Source: an uncultured Opitutia bacterium (GTDB taxonomy: Bacteria; Verrucomicrobiota; Verrucomicrobiia; Opitutales; CAJWYM01). From it: 56,356 nucleotides of DNA. Below are positions 18,822 to 27,429 of the stretch, one piece after another. Positions within the stretch are counted from its first letter, which is position 1. The number at the start of each line of letters is the position of its first letter. Made by a program: the position numbers and the translations under genes. The notes below the pieces were generated by a model. That model was not told where the DNA came from, searched no databases, and saw nothing but the letters and a program-made list of their open reading frames with translations. The stretch lies in contig CAJWYM010000012.1 of NCBI GenBank assembly GCA_913049555.1, forward strand, positions 1-56,356, written 5' to 3'.

Positions 18822-19278
18822 AGGGCAGAACCAGTGCAGGTTTAAAAGTAAAATTGAAAAAATGAAGTTATTAGAGGAAAGTAAAATTAAATATACCCTT
18901 TATTATTAATTGTTTTTAACGATCTGCAAAGAAGAAAATTTAAGAAATTTGCTTTTTTAATAAGACGTCTGTTCTTTTTAAACAAAAAATAAGAGTGAAA
19001 TTTTTTAATTCTATACTTGGATTTTAGATGCTTTAAAAATCTTAAGATTTGGCAGTGCATAGTATTTGAACCTAAATGATTGTTTGGAAAAGGACTTTTT
19101 GGTGGATGATTTAGTCCTTAATTCAGGTCACACTATTAAAAACAATAAAAAGTTGATTACATAAATTCTATGTAAAGAACTTCGCAGATTTTACGTTTTA
19201 CTCCTTCAAACAATGAAGGTGCTTAAAATCGATTGATCTCAAGCTCTATTGGATATTATGAATTCGATTGTGAGTATT
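18822..19278. other. 457-bp AT-rich intergenic region without a recognisable gene
   Basis: The region lies between the start of the large TPR gene (leftwards) and the stop of the GH57 gene. No convincing reading frame or RNA gene is visible. It holds one exact 7-bp inverted repeat at 19157-19175 (TTACATA, 5-nt spacer, TATGTAA). On the minus strand this is followed by a short T-run, so it could be a weak terminator for the GH57 pair. The promoter of the ExbBD/TPR cluster must also lie here. Confidence 0.5.
19157..19175 (-). repeat. Inverted repeat, possible weak terminator of the GH57 genes
   Basis: Exact 7-bp arms (TTACATA and TATGTAA) flank AATTC. On the minus strand TCAACTTTTT follows the repeat. 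The stem is AT-only apart from one pair, so it is a weak hairpin. Confidence 0.25.
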
Positions 19279-20454
19279 TTAGGACCAAATTGTCATGGAT
19301 TCTAAATCTTCTAGTATCGACTCACAATCATCCAAATCATTATGACACCGGTCTAACCAAGCCTCTCCCCAAAAAAGATTACAACTTGTCTGAGCTCTTA
19401 GTAGCCTCCAATATGCATCTTCAGTCCTGTCAGGCATTTCTTTTGAAATTTGACTCGCGATCGCATGGTATCGATCACTGACCTTCTGAATCCGTTCAAT
19501 TGCGTCAACCTGAGCCTTAGATCCAGTCCACTGAACAAAACCACTTCCATGGTGCCACCCTGTGTTCCAAGCCCCAGGTGCCACCCTTACTTCTTTTCCA
19601 ACCCCATGCTCTTCAATATACTCATGAATAAAACAAGGCCGAATTGGAGTATGCCCAGATTTAACTTCTTCCAAAAAAGGGAGGTAAAATGCATTCCAGA
19701 AATTCCCTTTATTATCAGTATTACGGAACCACCCGCCATTGTCACCATCAGTTGCAGTCATCACCAAGGGTTCAAAATCGCACCATTTTGTCCTTTCTTG
19801 CAATTCATGGTTGAACCAATCAAAACTCATTCCTGATTCTTGAGCATTTGAAACCTCCCGATCACGAACGATTACAATAATCTCCTCCCCCCCATATTTG
19901 GCAATGTGCGGTTGATAACGAATTTCTTGCCAGGTCAAATTTCCTTTGGGAATAATGTGACGGCTATCCACCATCACAAATTGATAACCCATTTTTTTTA
20001 TAAGAGGAATCAGTTCCATGCAAAAACCCATCTCAGAGGGCCAAAAACCTTGGAAATTATTACGATGAAATAAATGTCCTGCAATTTCTAACCAACGGGA
20101 AAGGTGAGCCTCCCGATCCGCCTTTGGAATCAGAGCCAATACAGGATGGTAATATCCCATTCCTAGGATATTTATAATTTTTTCATTTTGATAATGCCAG
20201 AGCAAGTCCCCTAATTTAACAGTCCCATAAACTTTCTCTTGAAAGTTAGGGCTAGCAATTGTCTCTAGTAGACTACCAGATAGTGTTAAATGAACACGAG
20301 CAATATCTTCATAATTCCACAACATCCGAGGAATTCGATCCAATGCCCACAAAATTTCCTTCGCTTCCCATTCTTCGTTGTCCCACAAATAGTTGAGATT
20401 GCCCGGAGGTTGATGCAGATTTAATACTAAAGCGTGATGAATCGTTCGAGCCAT
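19279..20454 (-). CDS. Glycoside hydrolase family 57 protein
   Basis: The 391-residue protein has the GH57 fold start (LNLHQPPG, residues 11-18). The nucleophile motif is WPSEMGF (E141). An acidic motif near TATDGDNGGWF (D236 or D238) is the candidate acid/base. GH57 enzymes hydrolyse or transglycosylate alpha-glucans such as glycogen and starch; the exact reaction (amylase, branching enzyme, 4-alpha-glucanotransferase) is not readable here. No signal peptide is seen, so it is cytoplasmic. It follows a second GH57 gene 134 bp upstream on the same strand. Confidence 0.8.
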   Translation of the reverse strand: MARTIHHALVLNLHQPPGNLNYLWDNEEWEAKEILWALDRIPRMLWNYEDIARVHLTLSGSLLETIASPNFQEKVYGTVKLGDLLWHYQNEKIINILGMGYYHPVLALIPKADREAHLSRWLEIAGHLFHRNNFQGFWPSEMGFCMELIPLIKKMGYQFVMVDSRHIIPKGNLTWQEIRYQPHIAKYGGEEIIVIVRDREVSNAQESGMSFDWFNHELQERTKWCDFEPLVMTATDGDNGGWFRNTDNKGNFWNAFYLPFLEEVKSGHTPIRPCFIHEYIEEHGVGKEVRVAPGAWNTGWHHGSGFVQWTGSKAQVDAIERIQKVSDRYHAIASQISKEMPDRTEDAYWRLLRAQTSCNLFWGEAWLDRCHNDLDDCESILEDLESMTIWS

Positions 20455-20525
20455 AATTATTTTTAGGTATTAGAAGCAATTATATACACTGTAGTAATAA
20501 GTTGGTGGATCTCAAATTTATTGTA

Positions 20526-20545
20526 CTTTAATATCGTTATTAAAG
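20526..20545 (-). repeat. Inverted repeat between the two GH57 genes
   Basis: Exact 8-bp arms (CTTTAATA and TATTAAAG) flank a 4-nt loop. It could be a weak attenuation or termination hairpin for the upstream GH57 gene. No T-run follows on the coding strand. Confidence 0.3.
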
Positions 20546-20588
20546 GACTGAAGAAAATTGTAAGTAACTTTTTTAAAATCCATGAAAT

Positions 20589-22058
20589 TTAAAAATCGTT
20601 TTCAACAATCGCTTCTGCTCTACGACAAATCTCTTTCCCGTAGTCGGTCCAAAGCCCTTGACCCCAATACCTGTAGCAGGAGGTTTGAGAACTCATTAGA
20701 TAAAACAAGGCTTTGTTGAAATTTGGATGCGTGGTTGGAACCTTTTGCTTGAGAACTTTCTGATAGAAAGATGCACTTGCCTGCTCCATAGGCACTAATA
20801 CATTGTCATACCCGTTCACCCATGAAATGTCATCCGTCCAAGAACCGCCATCCATATGAAAGTTCGAATCCTGTTCTTTAAGCTCTTTTATTGTTTTTTC
20901 CAGTTTTTCTGGACCCTCTCCAGCTTCGAAAATATCCCAGATCTGCTTTTGTTTGACAGGTTGAACCGTTTGAAAATCGTCTTCAGTAATTCCTCTGGAA
21001 CTCAAAAATTCCAAGTATTCGGTAGCGTTCATTAAAGGTGTCTGGGTGCCTGTGCAATGGGATGCGACTTCGTTGAACTTAGATGGGAATTCATTCATCA
21101 TCACCCCTCCGTTTTCACCATCGGCAATTTGGGTAACTAGTGGAGGCACTGATTTTCCTGATAAATCCCAACGATTTAAACTTTTAGCTTCGTACCAAGG
21201 TTGCATTTGAGCTACCAATTTTGTGTCCGATCCCTGAGTTTTAACGATAGCAATTATGCTTACTGTATCCCCTTTCGAATTCTTACATTCTAAACGATGT
21301 GGCAAATGAGACTGGTGAGGATGGTGACCGGTGCTAGCTATTTCAATTGTATGCTCTTGAACTAAAACCCAATCATAGCCGCAGTCTTTAAGGGATTTGA
21401 CATACTCATAAGAAATATCAGGGTGATTAGGCAAAGCCATTTCTGATGGAGAAAAACCTCGGACTCGACTCAGTGCCTCCATTCCAAAAATCCCAGCAAA
21501 ATGTTGTTGCCAAGCCTGAATCTGCAATTTGAAATCTTGAGTAGGAGTTGAAGGCGCTACAGCATGCCCCCAAGGGCACCCAAGCCACTCGATTTTTGAC
21601 CTATATTTAGAGTCACAGGTTATATTTTTCAAAGTATCAATCACATCATGCAAACCCATTTTTCTCAATCCATGCAAAAGAACACCGCTATATTCTAACA
21701 TCACCCGGGGACTTTTTCCTTCATTGACCAAATTTGGGATAAATTCTCCAATTCTCTTGTAACACCAATGGAATCCAGGGGCATTGTGATTGTCTCCTAT
21801 ATGTTGGTTGTCCATCATATACTGCAGATTGGAGATCATATCTGCAGTCTCTAAATCCTCACCTCCAGCGGGAATCAATGGCTGTTGCATGTGCAAGGCA
21901 ATTGCAGCAGCACTGTGAATACTGTCAAAATTGATGTCAGAATCATTCAGGTAAACTGGAGATTTTTTTGACTCCTTGAGCGCGCTTAAGATTTCATCTT
22001 CGAAACCGGAAACTGTGGGATAATCGCCAGTGTATTCAGGGATTTGAGTATTTATCAT
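20589..22058 (-). CDS. Glycoside hydrolase family 57 protein (second copy, longer)
   Basis: The 489-residue protein carries the GH57 motifs in a more divergent form: the first as ALHMQQPLIP (residues 54-63), the nucleophile motif as GFSPSEMALP (E206), and an acidic motif IADGENGG (D313, E315). No signal peptide is visible. Its substrate is presumably an alpha-glucan, but that is inferred from the family. It is transcribed first, with the 391-residue GH57 behind it; the two are not close duplicates of each other. Confidence 0.75.
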   Translation of the reverse strand: MINTQIPEYTGDYPTVSGFEDEILSALKESKKSPVYLNDSDINFDSIHSAAAIALHMQQPLIPAGGEDLETADMISNLQYMMDNQHIGDNHNAPGFHWCYKRIGEFIPNLVNEGKSPRVMLEYSGVLLHGLRKMGLHDVIDTLKNITCDSKYRSKIEWLGCPWGHAVAPSTPTQDFKLQIQAWQQHFAGIFGMEALSRVRGFSPSEMALPNHPDISYEYVKSLKDCGYDWVLVQEHTIEIASTGHHPHQSHLPHRLECKNSKGDTVSIIAIVKTQGSDTKLVAQMQPWYEAKSLNRWDLSGKSVPPLVTQIADGENGGVMMNEFPSKFNEVASHCTGTQTPLMNATEYLEFLSSRGITEDDFQTVQPVKQKQIWDIFEAGEGPEKLEKTIKELKEQDSNFHMDGGSWTDDISWVNGYDNVLVPMEQASASFYQKVLKQKVPTTHPNFNKALFYLMSSQTSCYRYWGQGLWTDYGKEICRRAEAIVENDF

Positions 22059-22296
22059 ATTAATTTAGATTTAAGAAACGGGGACCATCAATAAACTATA
22101 GATGGAGGGGTTGGGAAATGAAATTTTACATTGAGGAATTGAAAAAAAATGTCAAGTTCACAAGACATTACAAGAGGTTCGGAGCGGAAAAATCAAACCC
22201 CTAAAAAGAATTGTAACTTGCCTTTTAGCTCTATTTCTAATCGTATGAGGGATTAATACAATCAACCTGACAGAAAAGAAGTAGAGACGAAAAAGA

Positions 22297-23244
22297 ATGA
22301 ATGATAATTTGGATCAAAAACTAAGCAGATCCTATGATGCAAATTTTCTTGTATCGGACGCATACAAGAAAAGCATGCCTGATATGCAAAATGGAAAAAG
22401 TGAAACCATCTGTGGTGCAAATGTTCCTATCATTCAGGTCGGATCTTCCAATTTTAAACTGCCTTTATTTTTCAAACAAAAAGGGGGCGCTGTTATTCAA
22501 CTTGAAGCCTCTATTTCCGGAACTGTTTCTTTAAAAAAGGATTCTAAGGGTATTAATATGTCTCGAATTGTTCGGACTTTTTATGACTACAAAAAAGAAG
22601 TATTCAGTCCAGAACTCATTGAAAAAATTCTATTAGATTACAAGATTAATTTAAAATCCTCTCGTGCTTGGTTAAAAATTGATTTTTCATTTCCGATGCT
22701 TCGCGAAAGTTTAAGGAGCGGACTTTCTGGTTATCAATATTACAATTGCGCATTTGAAGGACTTTTAGACGAGCAGGATCAATTTCACAAAATTGTTCAT
22801 TTTGATTATATTTACTCTTCTTCATGTCCATGCTCAATGGTACTTTCAGAGCATGCTAGAGAGGTAAGAGGGGTCTATGGAATTCCTCATTCTCAAAGAA
22901 GCACTGCCAGTATAAAAGCCCGAATTGATAACGAACAATCCATCAGCTTTAATGAACTCCACCATTTATGTGTTACCGGGATTCCCACTGAAACTCAAGT
23001 CATGGTAAAACGAGAGGATGAACAAGCCTTTGCCGAATTGAATGGGGCCAATTCTATTTTTGTAGAAGATGCAGTTCGTTTGCTTTACAAACAATTCAAT
23101 TCTGAAAGTAGAATTACAGACTTCGAGATTGCTTGTTCTCATCTTGAATCTTTGCATTCACATGACGCAGTGGCAGTCGTATCAAAGGGAATTCCAAATG
23201 GATTCAAGGGTGATTTTACTGAATATCAGCAATTGATCCGATAA
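22297..23244 (+). CDS. folE2: GTP cyclohydrolase FolE2 (type IB)
   Basis: This enzyme converts GTP to 7,8-dihydroneopterin triphosphate, the first step of folate synthesis, and replaces zinc-dependent FolE. The 315-residue protein contains the type IB signatures: DMQ near 29, an LPLFF stretch, KGINMSR (84-90; usual form KGTHMSR, so the histidine is Asn here), SSSCPCSM (C177, C179) and the GIPHSQRS stretch near 195-202. The start is an ATG with a weak purine-rich leader. A Nudix hydrolase follows after 4 bp. Confidence 0.92.
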   Translation: MNDNLDQKLSRSYDANFLVSDAYKKSMPDMQNGKSETICGANVPIIQVGSSNFKLPLFFKQKGGAVIQLEASISGTVSLKKDSKGINMSRIVRTFYDYKKEVFSPELIEKILLDYKINLKSSRAWLKIDFSFPMLRESLRSGLSGYQYYNCAFEGLLDEQDQFHKIVHFDYIYSSSCPCSMVLSEHAREVRGVYGIPHSQRSTASIKARIDNEQSISFNELHHLCVTGIPTETQVMVKREDEQAFAELNGANSIFVEDAVRLLYKQFNSESRITDFEIACSHLESLHSHDAVAVVSKGIPNGFKGDFTEYQQLIR

Positions 23245-23248
23245 TTCA

Positions 23249-23755
23249 ATGCCTGAATATTTTGATATTGTTGATAGGAATGACCATGTTGTGGGCAAGG
23301 ATTTGCGATCGAATGTCCATAGATACAGCAAAATGCATCGTGCGGTTCATGTAATGATTTTTAACAAAGAAAATGAATATTTTTTACAAAGAAGGTCCGC
23401 ATCTAAAGATGTTTCACCCCTATGCTGGGGAAGCTCAGTTTCTGGACATTTAGACAGCGGCGAAGACTACGATGCAGCTGCTTTAAGAGAAACATTTGAA
23501 GAAGTAGGAGCTCAACCTGAATCTCTAAATTTCATTCTAAAAACAAGTGCTAAAGAGGAAACTGGGCAAGAATTTGTTAAAGTCTACGATTTTCAACACG
23601 ACTCCTCTCTTCGTTTGAATACTGATGAAATCTGTGAGGGATGTTGGAAACAGGTTGAGGATATCAACGCTTGGATCAAAAGTGACCCAGAAATGTTTTC
23701 AAGGAGTTTTAGGTATATTTGGTCAAAATATAGAATATGCAAAGAAAGCTCTTAG
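23249..23755 (+). CDS. Nudix hydrolase, possible dihydroneopterin triphosphate pyrophosphatase
   Basis: The 168-residue protein carries a perfect Nudix box at residues 66-88 (G, five residues, E, seven residues, RE, then EE and G). The overall sequence resembles the IDI/YfcD-type Nudix group. It starts 4 bp after folE2, so it is almost certainly co-transcribed. This makes it a candidate for the pyrophosphatase that removes diphosphate from dihydroneopterin triphosphate, the next step of folate synthesis. That assignment is by context only; an unrelated nucleotide-clearing function is equally possible. Confidence 0.8.
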   Translation: MPEYFDIVDRNDHVVGKDLRSNVHRYSKMHRAVHVMIFNKENEYFLQRRSASKDVSPLCWGSSVSGHLDSGEDYDAAALRETFEEVGAQPESLNFILKTSAKEETGQEFVKVYDFQHDSSLRLNTDEICEGCWKQVEDINAWIKSDPEMFSRSFRYIWSKYRICKESS

Positions 23756-23811
23756 TTTTAAAAAAATTCTCATTTTGGTCTAAAAAAGGGATGAGAGGGA
23801 AATTTAAAACT
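23754..23811. terminator. Possible bidirectional terminator between convergent genes
   Basis: An imperfect inverted repeat (outer arms AGTTTTAAA and TTTAAAACT, inner arms CTCAT and ATGAG) spans the 48-bp gap between the Nudix and HDOD genes and overlaps their stop codons. It is AT-rich with A and T runs on both sides. This fits a bidirectional terminator for two converging genes. Confidence 0.4.
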
Positions 23812-24646
23812 CCAAATTTTCTTTAAGCGCCCCCAGTTCAATCTTTGCTTCCTCAACAATTTCTATAAGTTGAGTGATTGAGATTTGACTGGACACAAGG
23901 AATGGATCTTCAGGGTCGACTTTCCAGTCTTCATTTTCAAAACTTGAACCCGTTGCTTTTACTAAATCTTTGGAAAAGCAAAGAGCTTTTAACAATTCCG
24001 GCGAAAATGGAACCCGGTCCGGTTTCAATTGATTCAATACAATTCCACAAGTTTCATTAGGGAAATTCCATCTTTTCAGCAAAATAGATCCAGCATAGGC
24101 TGAGGTAAAACCGACAGATTCCACCTCCCATTCAGACAAATCACGATCCCCATCCCAAGATACCGTAAAACCAAAATCATTGAGTAACTGATTTATTAAT
24201 ACTCTACCGATGGAATGTAAAATACCAATGGTGTAAGCATCGTTGGACTCCTGATCATTTGCCTTTGCAAAGGATTCCATCAAAATCGCTACTGAAGCGC
24301 AAGAAGTCCAGTAATCTTGAGCGCTGACTCCGTAAGCGGTTAAGTCTTTAGCTAGAACACTTTTAGAAATGCTTAAATTTAGAAGACGTAGAACTTCGTA
24401 AAAGCCAACTCTGTTGATCGCACTAGTAAGGTTTGTACACTCTATAGCAAAACCATAATAGGCACTGTTGCTTAGACGGACGATGTCGGCAGTCAAACTA
24501 GCGTCTGTTTTCAGCAGATCCACCAAATCAGAAGCTTTCATGTCAGGATCCTGCATAATATCAACAGCTTTAGCCATCACTTGTGGAGCCGGGTAGAGCT
24601 CATCTATCCGAAGCAAAGCGTTTTGAAAATCAGTGTCTTGTGGCAT
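23804..24646 (-). CDS. HDOD-domain signalling protein
   Basis: The 280-residue protein is a single HDOD domain, the catalytically inactive relative of HD phosphohydrolases. Its start (LYPAPQVMAKAVDIMQDPDM, then DASLTADIVRLSNSAYYGF) is characteristic. HDOD proteins act in regulation and signal transduction, often next to response regulators, but no partner gene is adjacent here. It is convergent to the Nudix gene and divergent from rpmB. Confidence 0.85.
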   Translation of the reverse strand: MPQDTDFQNALLRIDELYPAPQVMAKAVDIMQDPDMKASDLVDLLKTDASLTADIVRLSNSAYYGFAIECTNLTSAINRVGFYEVLRLLNLSISKSVLAKDLTAYGVSAQDYWTSCASVAILMESFAKANDQESNDAYTIGILHSIGRVLINQLLNDFGFTVSWDGDRDLSEWEVESVGFTSAYAGSILLKRWNFPNETCGIVLNQLKPDRVPFSPELLKALCFSKDLVKATGSSFENEDWKVDPEDPFLVSSQISITQLIEIVEEAKIELGALKENLEF

Positions 24647-24748
24647 AAATTTTAAACTTAATTTAATAGGAGAATTACTTTAATCAATAAAAATATTTTT
24701 TTGGATTAGTCTTGATTAATGGTTTTAAAGGGCCATTATTGGATTCTT

Positions 24749-24979
24749 ATGTCTAGAATTTGTGCAATAACAGGAAAACGTCCTCATCAAGGTGGTAAAA
24801 TCATCCGCAAAGGACAAACTAAAAAAAGCGGTGGTATTGGTACTCACGTTGTTAAAAGCAACAAACGTACTTTTAGACCCAACTTACAAAGAGTTCGTGT
24901 AAAGTTACCCTCTGGTCAGGTGAAACGCATTTGGGTATCTGTCAAAGCTATTAAAGCGGGTAAAATAGTAAAAGCTTAG
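24749..24979 (+). CDS. rpmB: 50S ribosomal protein bL28
   Basis: The 76-residue protein matches bL28 (MSRICAITGKRPHQGGKI, then KRTFRPNLQRVRV). The frame continues upstream to 24719, but the extra ten residues are unlike the family, so the ATG at 24749 is chosen. A CxxC-type zinc motif is absent, so it is the zinc-free form. A terminator-like hairpin follows 20 bp after the stop. The leader contains an inverted repeat (TTAATCAA and TTGATTAA, 24680-24719) of unknown role. Confidence 0.95.
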   Translation: MSRICAITGKRPHQGGKIIRKGQTKKSGGIGTHVVKSNKRTFRPNLQRVRVKLPSGQVKRIWVSVKAIKAGKIVKA

Positions 24980-24998
24980 TTAATATTTCGTTCTCTTC

Positions 24999-25034
24999 AA
25001 AGGGTATTGCCTTCAAATGGCAATACCCTTTATT
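24999..25034 (+). terminator. Terminator hairpin after rpmB
   Basis: A perfect 13-bp stem (AAAGGGTATTGCC with GGCAATACCCTTT, 24999-25011 and 25019-25031) surrounds a 7-nt loop. The T-run that follows is short (only TTT then ATTG). It ends about 25 bp before the aroQ start, which supports the shorter aroQ start. Confidence 0.6.
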
Positions 25035-25058
25035 GTATATTTTAGCGAATATTGTATA

Positions 25059-25496
25059 ATGAAAATATTAATAATTAACGGTCCCAACTTAGCCAGACTT
25101 GGATTACGAGAGCCTGAAAAATATGGTTCCAAGACATTGAATGACCTTCAAAACTACCTAGAAGAAAAAATTAAAGTTTTAGACAACACCGAATTGGAAT
25201 TTTTTCAATCGAACTATGAAGGTTCTCTGATCGATAAAATTGAGGAGACATCCGACAACAAGATTACCAAGATGGTAATCAACCCTGGTGCTTTAACTCA
25301 CACATCCATAGCTCTTAGAGACTGTATCGCTGGCACAGAAATTGAAACCATTGAGGTTCACCTAACCAATATTTATTGTCGAGAAGATTTTCGCCAAAAA
25401 TCTTTTACAGCTCCTGTTTCTAAAGCGGTTATTTCTGGAATGGGATTTGAAGGTTATTGGTTTGCCATTCAATATTTAATAAGCAACAAAACCTAA
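25059..25496 (+). CDS. aroQ: 3-dehydroquinate dehydratase, type II
   Basis: This 145-residue enzyme catalyses the third step of the shikimate pathway. It is of the dodecameric type II class: INGPNLARLG (6-15), catalytic Y22, NPGALTHTS (75-83) and EVHLTNIYCREDFR (99-112) with catalytic H101. The frame is open upstream to 25017, but that includes the rpmB terminator stem, so the internal ATG at 25059 is used. It directly abuts the next gene. Confidence 0.93.
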   Translation: MKILIINGPNLARLGLREPEKYGSKTLNDLQNYLEEKIKVLDNTELEFFQSNYEGSLIDKIEETSDNKITKMVINPGALTHTSIALRDCIAGTEIETIEVHLTNIYCREDFRQKSFTAPVSKAVISGMGFEGYWFAIQYLISNKT

Positions 25497-25829
25497 ATGC
25501 ATATTATATTTGATTTTTTGGAAACGATCACCGAATGGATCCGTCCCTATACAAAAGACATCGGCATGGCTCAAGTCGCAACTTTATTAGTGATTTACGG
25601 GGACAGTCTGAACACAATGATAAAGAAGAGCATTGCTGAATTTCATGTAATTATGAGATTTGCTATCTATGTAATTATTTGTGCCTTTGGATACGGTGCG
25701 CTCACTGTGACAGCCTCTGAATCTTATACCCATTTTTTATCAGACCTAAGACCTGAAATCTTCCCATTTGTAGTTGTGGGCGGATTTTTATTTATAGCTT
25801 TTTTGGCTCAGCGAGTGAAACACATCTAA
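25497..25829 (+). CDS. DUF3392 family small membrane protein
   Basis: The 110-residue protein starts at the base after the aroQ stop, so the two are translated together. It has two or three hydrophobic segments (about residues 25-40, 52-75 and 88-104). The stretches ATLLVIYGDSLNTMIKK and CAFGYGALTV match what I recall of DUF3392. No function is known for the family. It is described mostly from marine gammaproteobacteria, so its presence here is unusual. Confidence 0.65.
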   Translation: MHIIFDFLETITEWIRPYTKDIGMAQVATLLVIYGDSLNTMIKKSIAEFHVIMRFAIYVIICAFGYGALTVTASESYTHFLSDLRPEIFPFVVVGGFLFIAFLAQRVKHI

Positions 25830-25852
25830 TCGGATAAAAATTAAAGCCAAAC

Positions 25853-26956
25853 TTAGCGATTGAATTTGAAAAGTGCTACATCTCCATCTTTAAACAAATA
25901 ATCTTTCCCTTCCAATCGATACTTACCAGCTTCTCTGGCAGAAACAATACTCCCCTCATCTATTAAATCTTGGTAAGAGACTACATCTGCTTTTATAAAA
26001 CCCTTTTGAAAGTCTGTATGAATGACACCTGCGCATTCAGGTGCACTCATTCCTCGTTTGAAAGTCCAAGCTCTAACTTCTTGTTCCCCTGCAGTAAAAT
26101 AAGAAGCTAAACCCAGTAGAGAATAGACAGAACGAATCAAATCTGAAACTCCTGAATCCTCCAAGCCTAGCTCTAGCAAATATTCTTGAGCTTCCTCGAC
26201 AGAAAAATCAATCAATTCAAATTCTACTCCAGCAGATAAAATGCAAATACCCGCGTTGGATTCCTGCAATGCATATTCTCGCACAGTTTCAATCAACGAA
26301 TTGGAACCCAAATTCGCCAAATCTTTTTCTGCTACGTTGCAAGCATACAAAACAGGTTTACTAGTAAGCATTCCAAATTGTCGAACTCTTTCCCGATCGT
26401 CTTTATCCAACTCCATCGTAACAATAGGTTTCCCCTTGTTCAAGTGATCCACAACTTTTTCCATAAGAGCCCGATTGACTACCGCTTCCTTTTCTTGACT
26501 TTTTGCTCGCTTGATGAGTTTCTGAAGTTGATTCTCTGCAGATTGCAAATCTGAAAGCATCAACTCAGTATTTATAATTTCAATGTCCCGAACAGGATCT
26601 ACAGAGCCCATGTTGTGAATAATCTCGTCGTCCTCAAAACACCTCACCACATGAACAATCGCATCCACCTCTCTAATATTGGCTAAAAATTGATTTCCCA
26701 ATCCTTCCCCCTTACTAGCTCCCTCTACAAGTCCAGCAATATCAAGCATTTCAATTGCCGCAGGGATAACTTTGTTCGTTTTGGCCAGTATTTTTAAAGG
26801 TTGCAGTCGATTGTCTGGAACTTGAACCACTCCAACGTTTGGATCTATGGTGCAAAATGGATAATTAGCCGACTCCGCTTTTCTAGTTTTTGTCAAAGCA
26901 TTAAAAAGTGTACTTTTACCGACATTCGGTAATCCCACAATACCAGCATTTAGCAT
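25853..26956 (-). CDS. ychF: YchF family ribosome-associated GTPase
   Basis: The 367-residue protein is the Obg-related ATPase/GTPase YchF. It carries GLPNVGKSTLFNALTK (G1/P-loop) near residues 7-22, NYPFCTIDPNVGVV (switch region) and a C-terminal TGS-like domain that ends in AREAGKYRLEGKDY. YchF binds the ribosome and usually prefers ATP over GTP. A purine-rich AAGGA lies about 9 nt before the ATG. The gene is convergent to the DUF3392 gene with a 23-bp gap. Confidence 0.95.
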   Translation of the reverse strand: MLNAGIVGLPNVGKSTLFNALTKTRKAESANYPFCTIDPNVGVVQVPDNRLQPLKILAKTNKVIPAAIEMLDIAGLVEGASKGEGLGNQFLANIREVDAIVHVVRCFEDDEIIHNMGSVDPVRDIEIINTELMLSDLQSAENQLQKLIKRAKSQEKEAVVNRALMEKVVDHLNKGKPIVTMELDKDDRERVRQFGMLTSKPVLYACNVAEKDLANLGSNSLIETVREYALQESNAGICILSAGVEFELIDFSVEEAQEYLLELGLEDSGVSDLIRSVYSLLGLASYFTAGEQEVRAWTFKRGMSAPECAGVIHTDFQKGFIKADVVSYQDLIDEGSIVSAREAGKYRLEGKDYLFKDGDVALFKFNR

Positions 26957-27046
26957 AAAAATGATTCCTTAATTGTTTTTATTAATAAGATTTAGTAATC
27001 AAAACCTTATAATTCGATTAATTTGCGCATGTGTAAATGAAATTCG

Positions 27047-27076
27047 TTGACACACGTCTTAAAAATGGGCTTGATT
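27047..27076 (+). promoter_or_regulatory. Possible promoter of the rpsP operon
   Basis: An exact -35 hexamer TTGACA (27047-27052) precedes a weak -10-like TTGATT about 17 bp downstream and lies 65 bp ahead of the rpsP start. Only the -35 box is strong, so this is a tentative call. Confidence 0.35.
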
Positions 27077-27116
27077 TAACGTTTCTCAATAAGTTTTAAC
27101 CGAAATAAATTACATA

Positions 27117-27392
27117 ATGGCAACAAAAATCAGATTGCAACGTCACGGAGCCACTCACCGCCCAGTTTTTAAATTGGTAGTGGCTGAATCAAGCGCTCGT
27201 CGTGATGGAAAATTCATTGAAGCTCTTGGGATCTATGATCCTCAATTTAAAAGAGAAGAGGAACAAATTAATTTTAAACTAGATCGAATCGATCACTGGA
27301 TCAGCGTTGGAGCTAAACCAACAGACACTGCAAAAAACTTGATTCGCAAAAGTCGCAACCAGTTAGCAGCTGAAACTGCAACCGCCGAGTAA
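27117..27392 (+). CDS. rpsP: 30S ribosomal protein bS16
   Basis: The 91-residue protein matches bS16 (MATKIRLQRHGATHRPVF at the start, GIYDP near residue 38). It is the first gene of an operon with trmD and rplS. The start is an ATG without a Shine-Dalgarno motif. Only 37 bp separate it from trmD, so rimM, which normally lies between them, is absent here. Confidence 0.97.
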   Translation: MATKIRLQRHGATHRPVFKLVVAESSARRDGKFIEALGIYDPQFKREEEQINFKLDRIDHWISVGAKPTDTAKNLIRKSRNQLAAETATAE

Positions 27393-27429
27393 TCATAGGA
27401 TTTAAATCTTCTCTTTCTTACAGGAAACA

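Noticed and set aside
22149-22256. 35-codon open frame (ATG to TAA) just before folE2
   Set aside because: Short, no Shine-Dalgarno motif and no recognisable family. It may be chance in an AT-rich gap, so it is not called as a gene.
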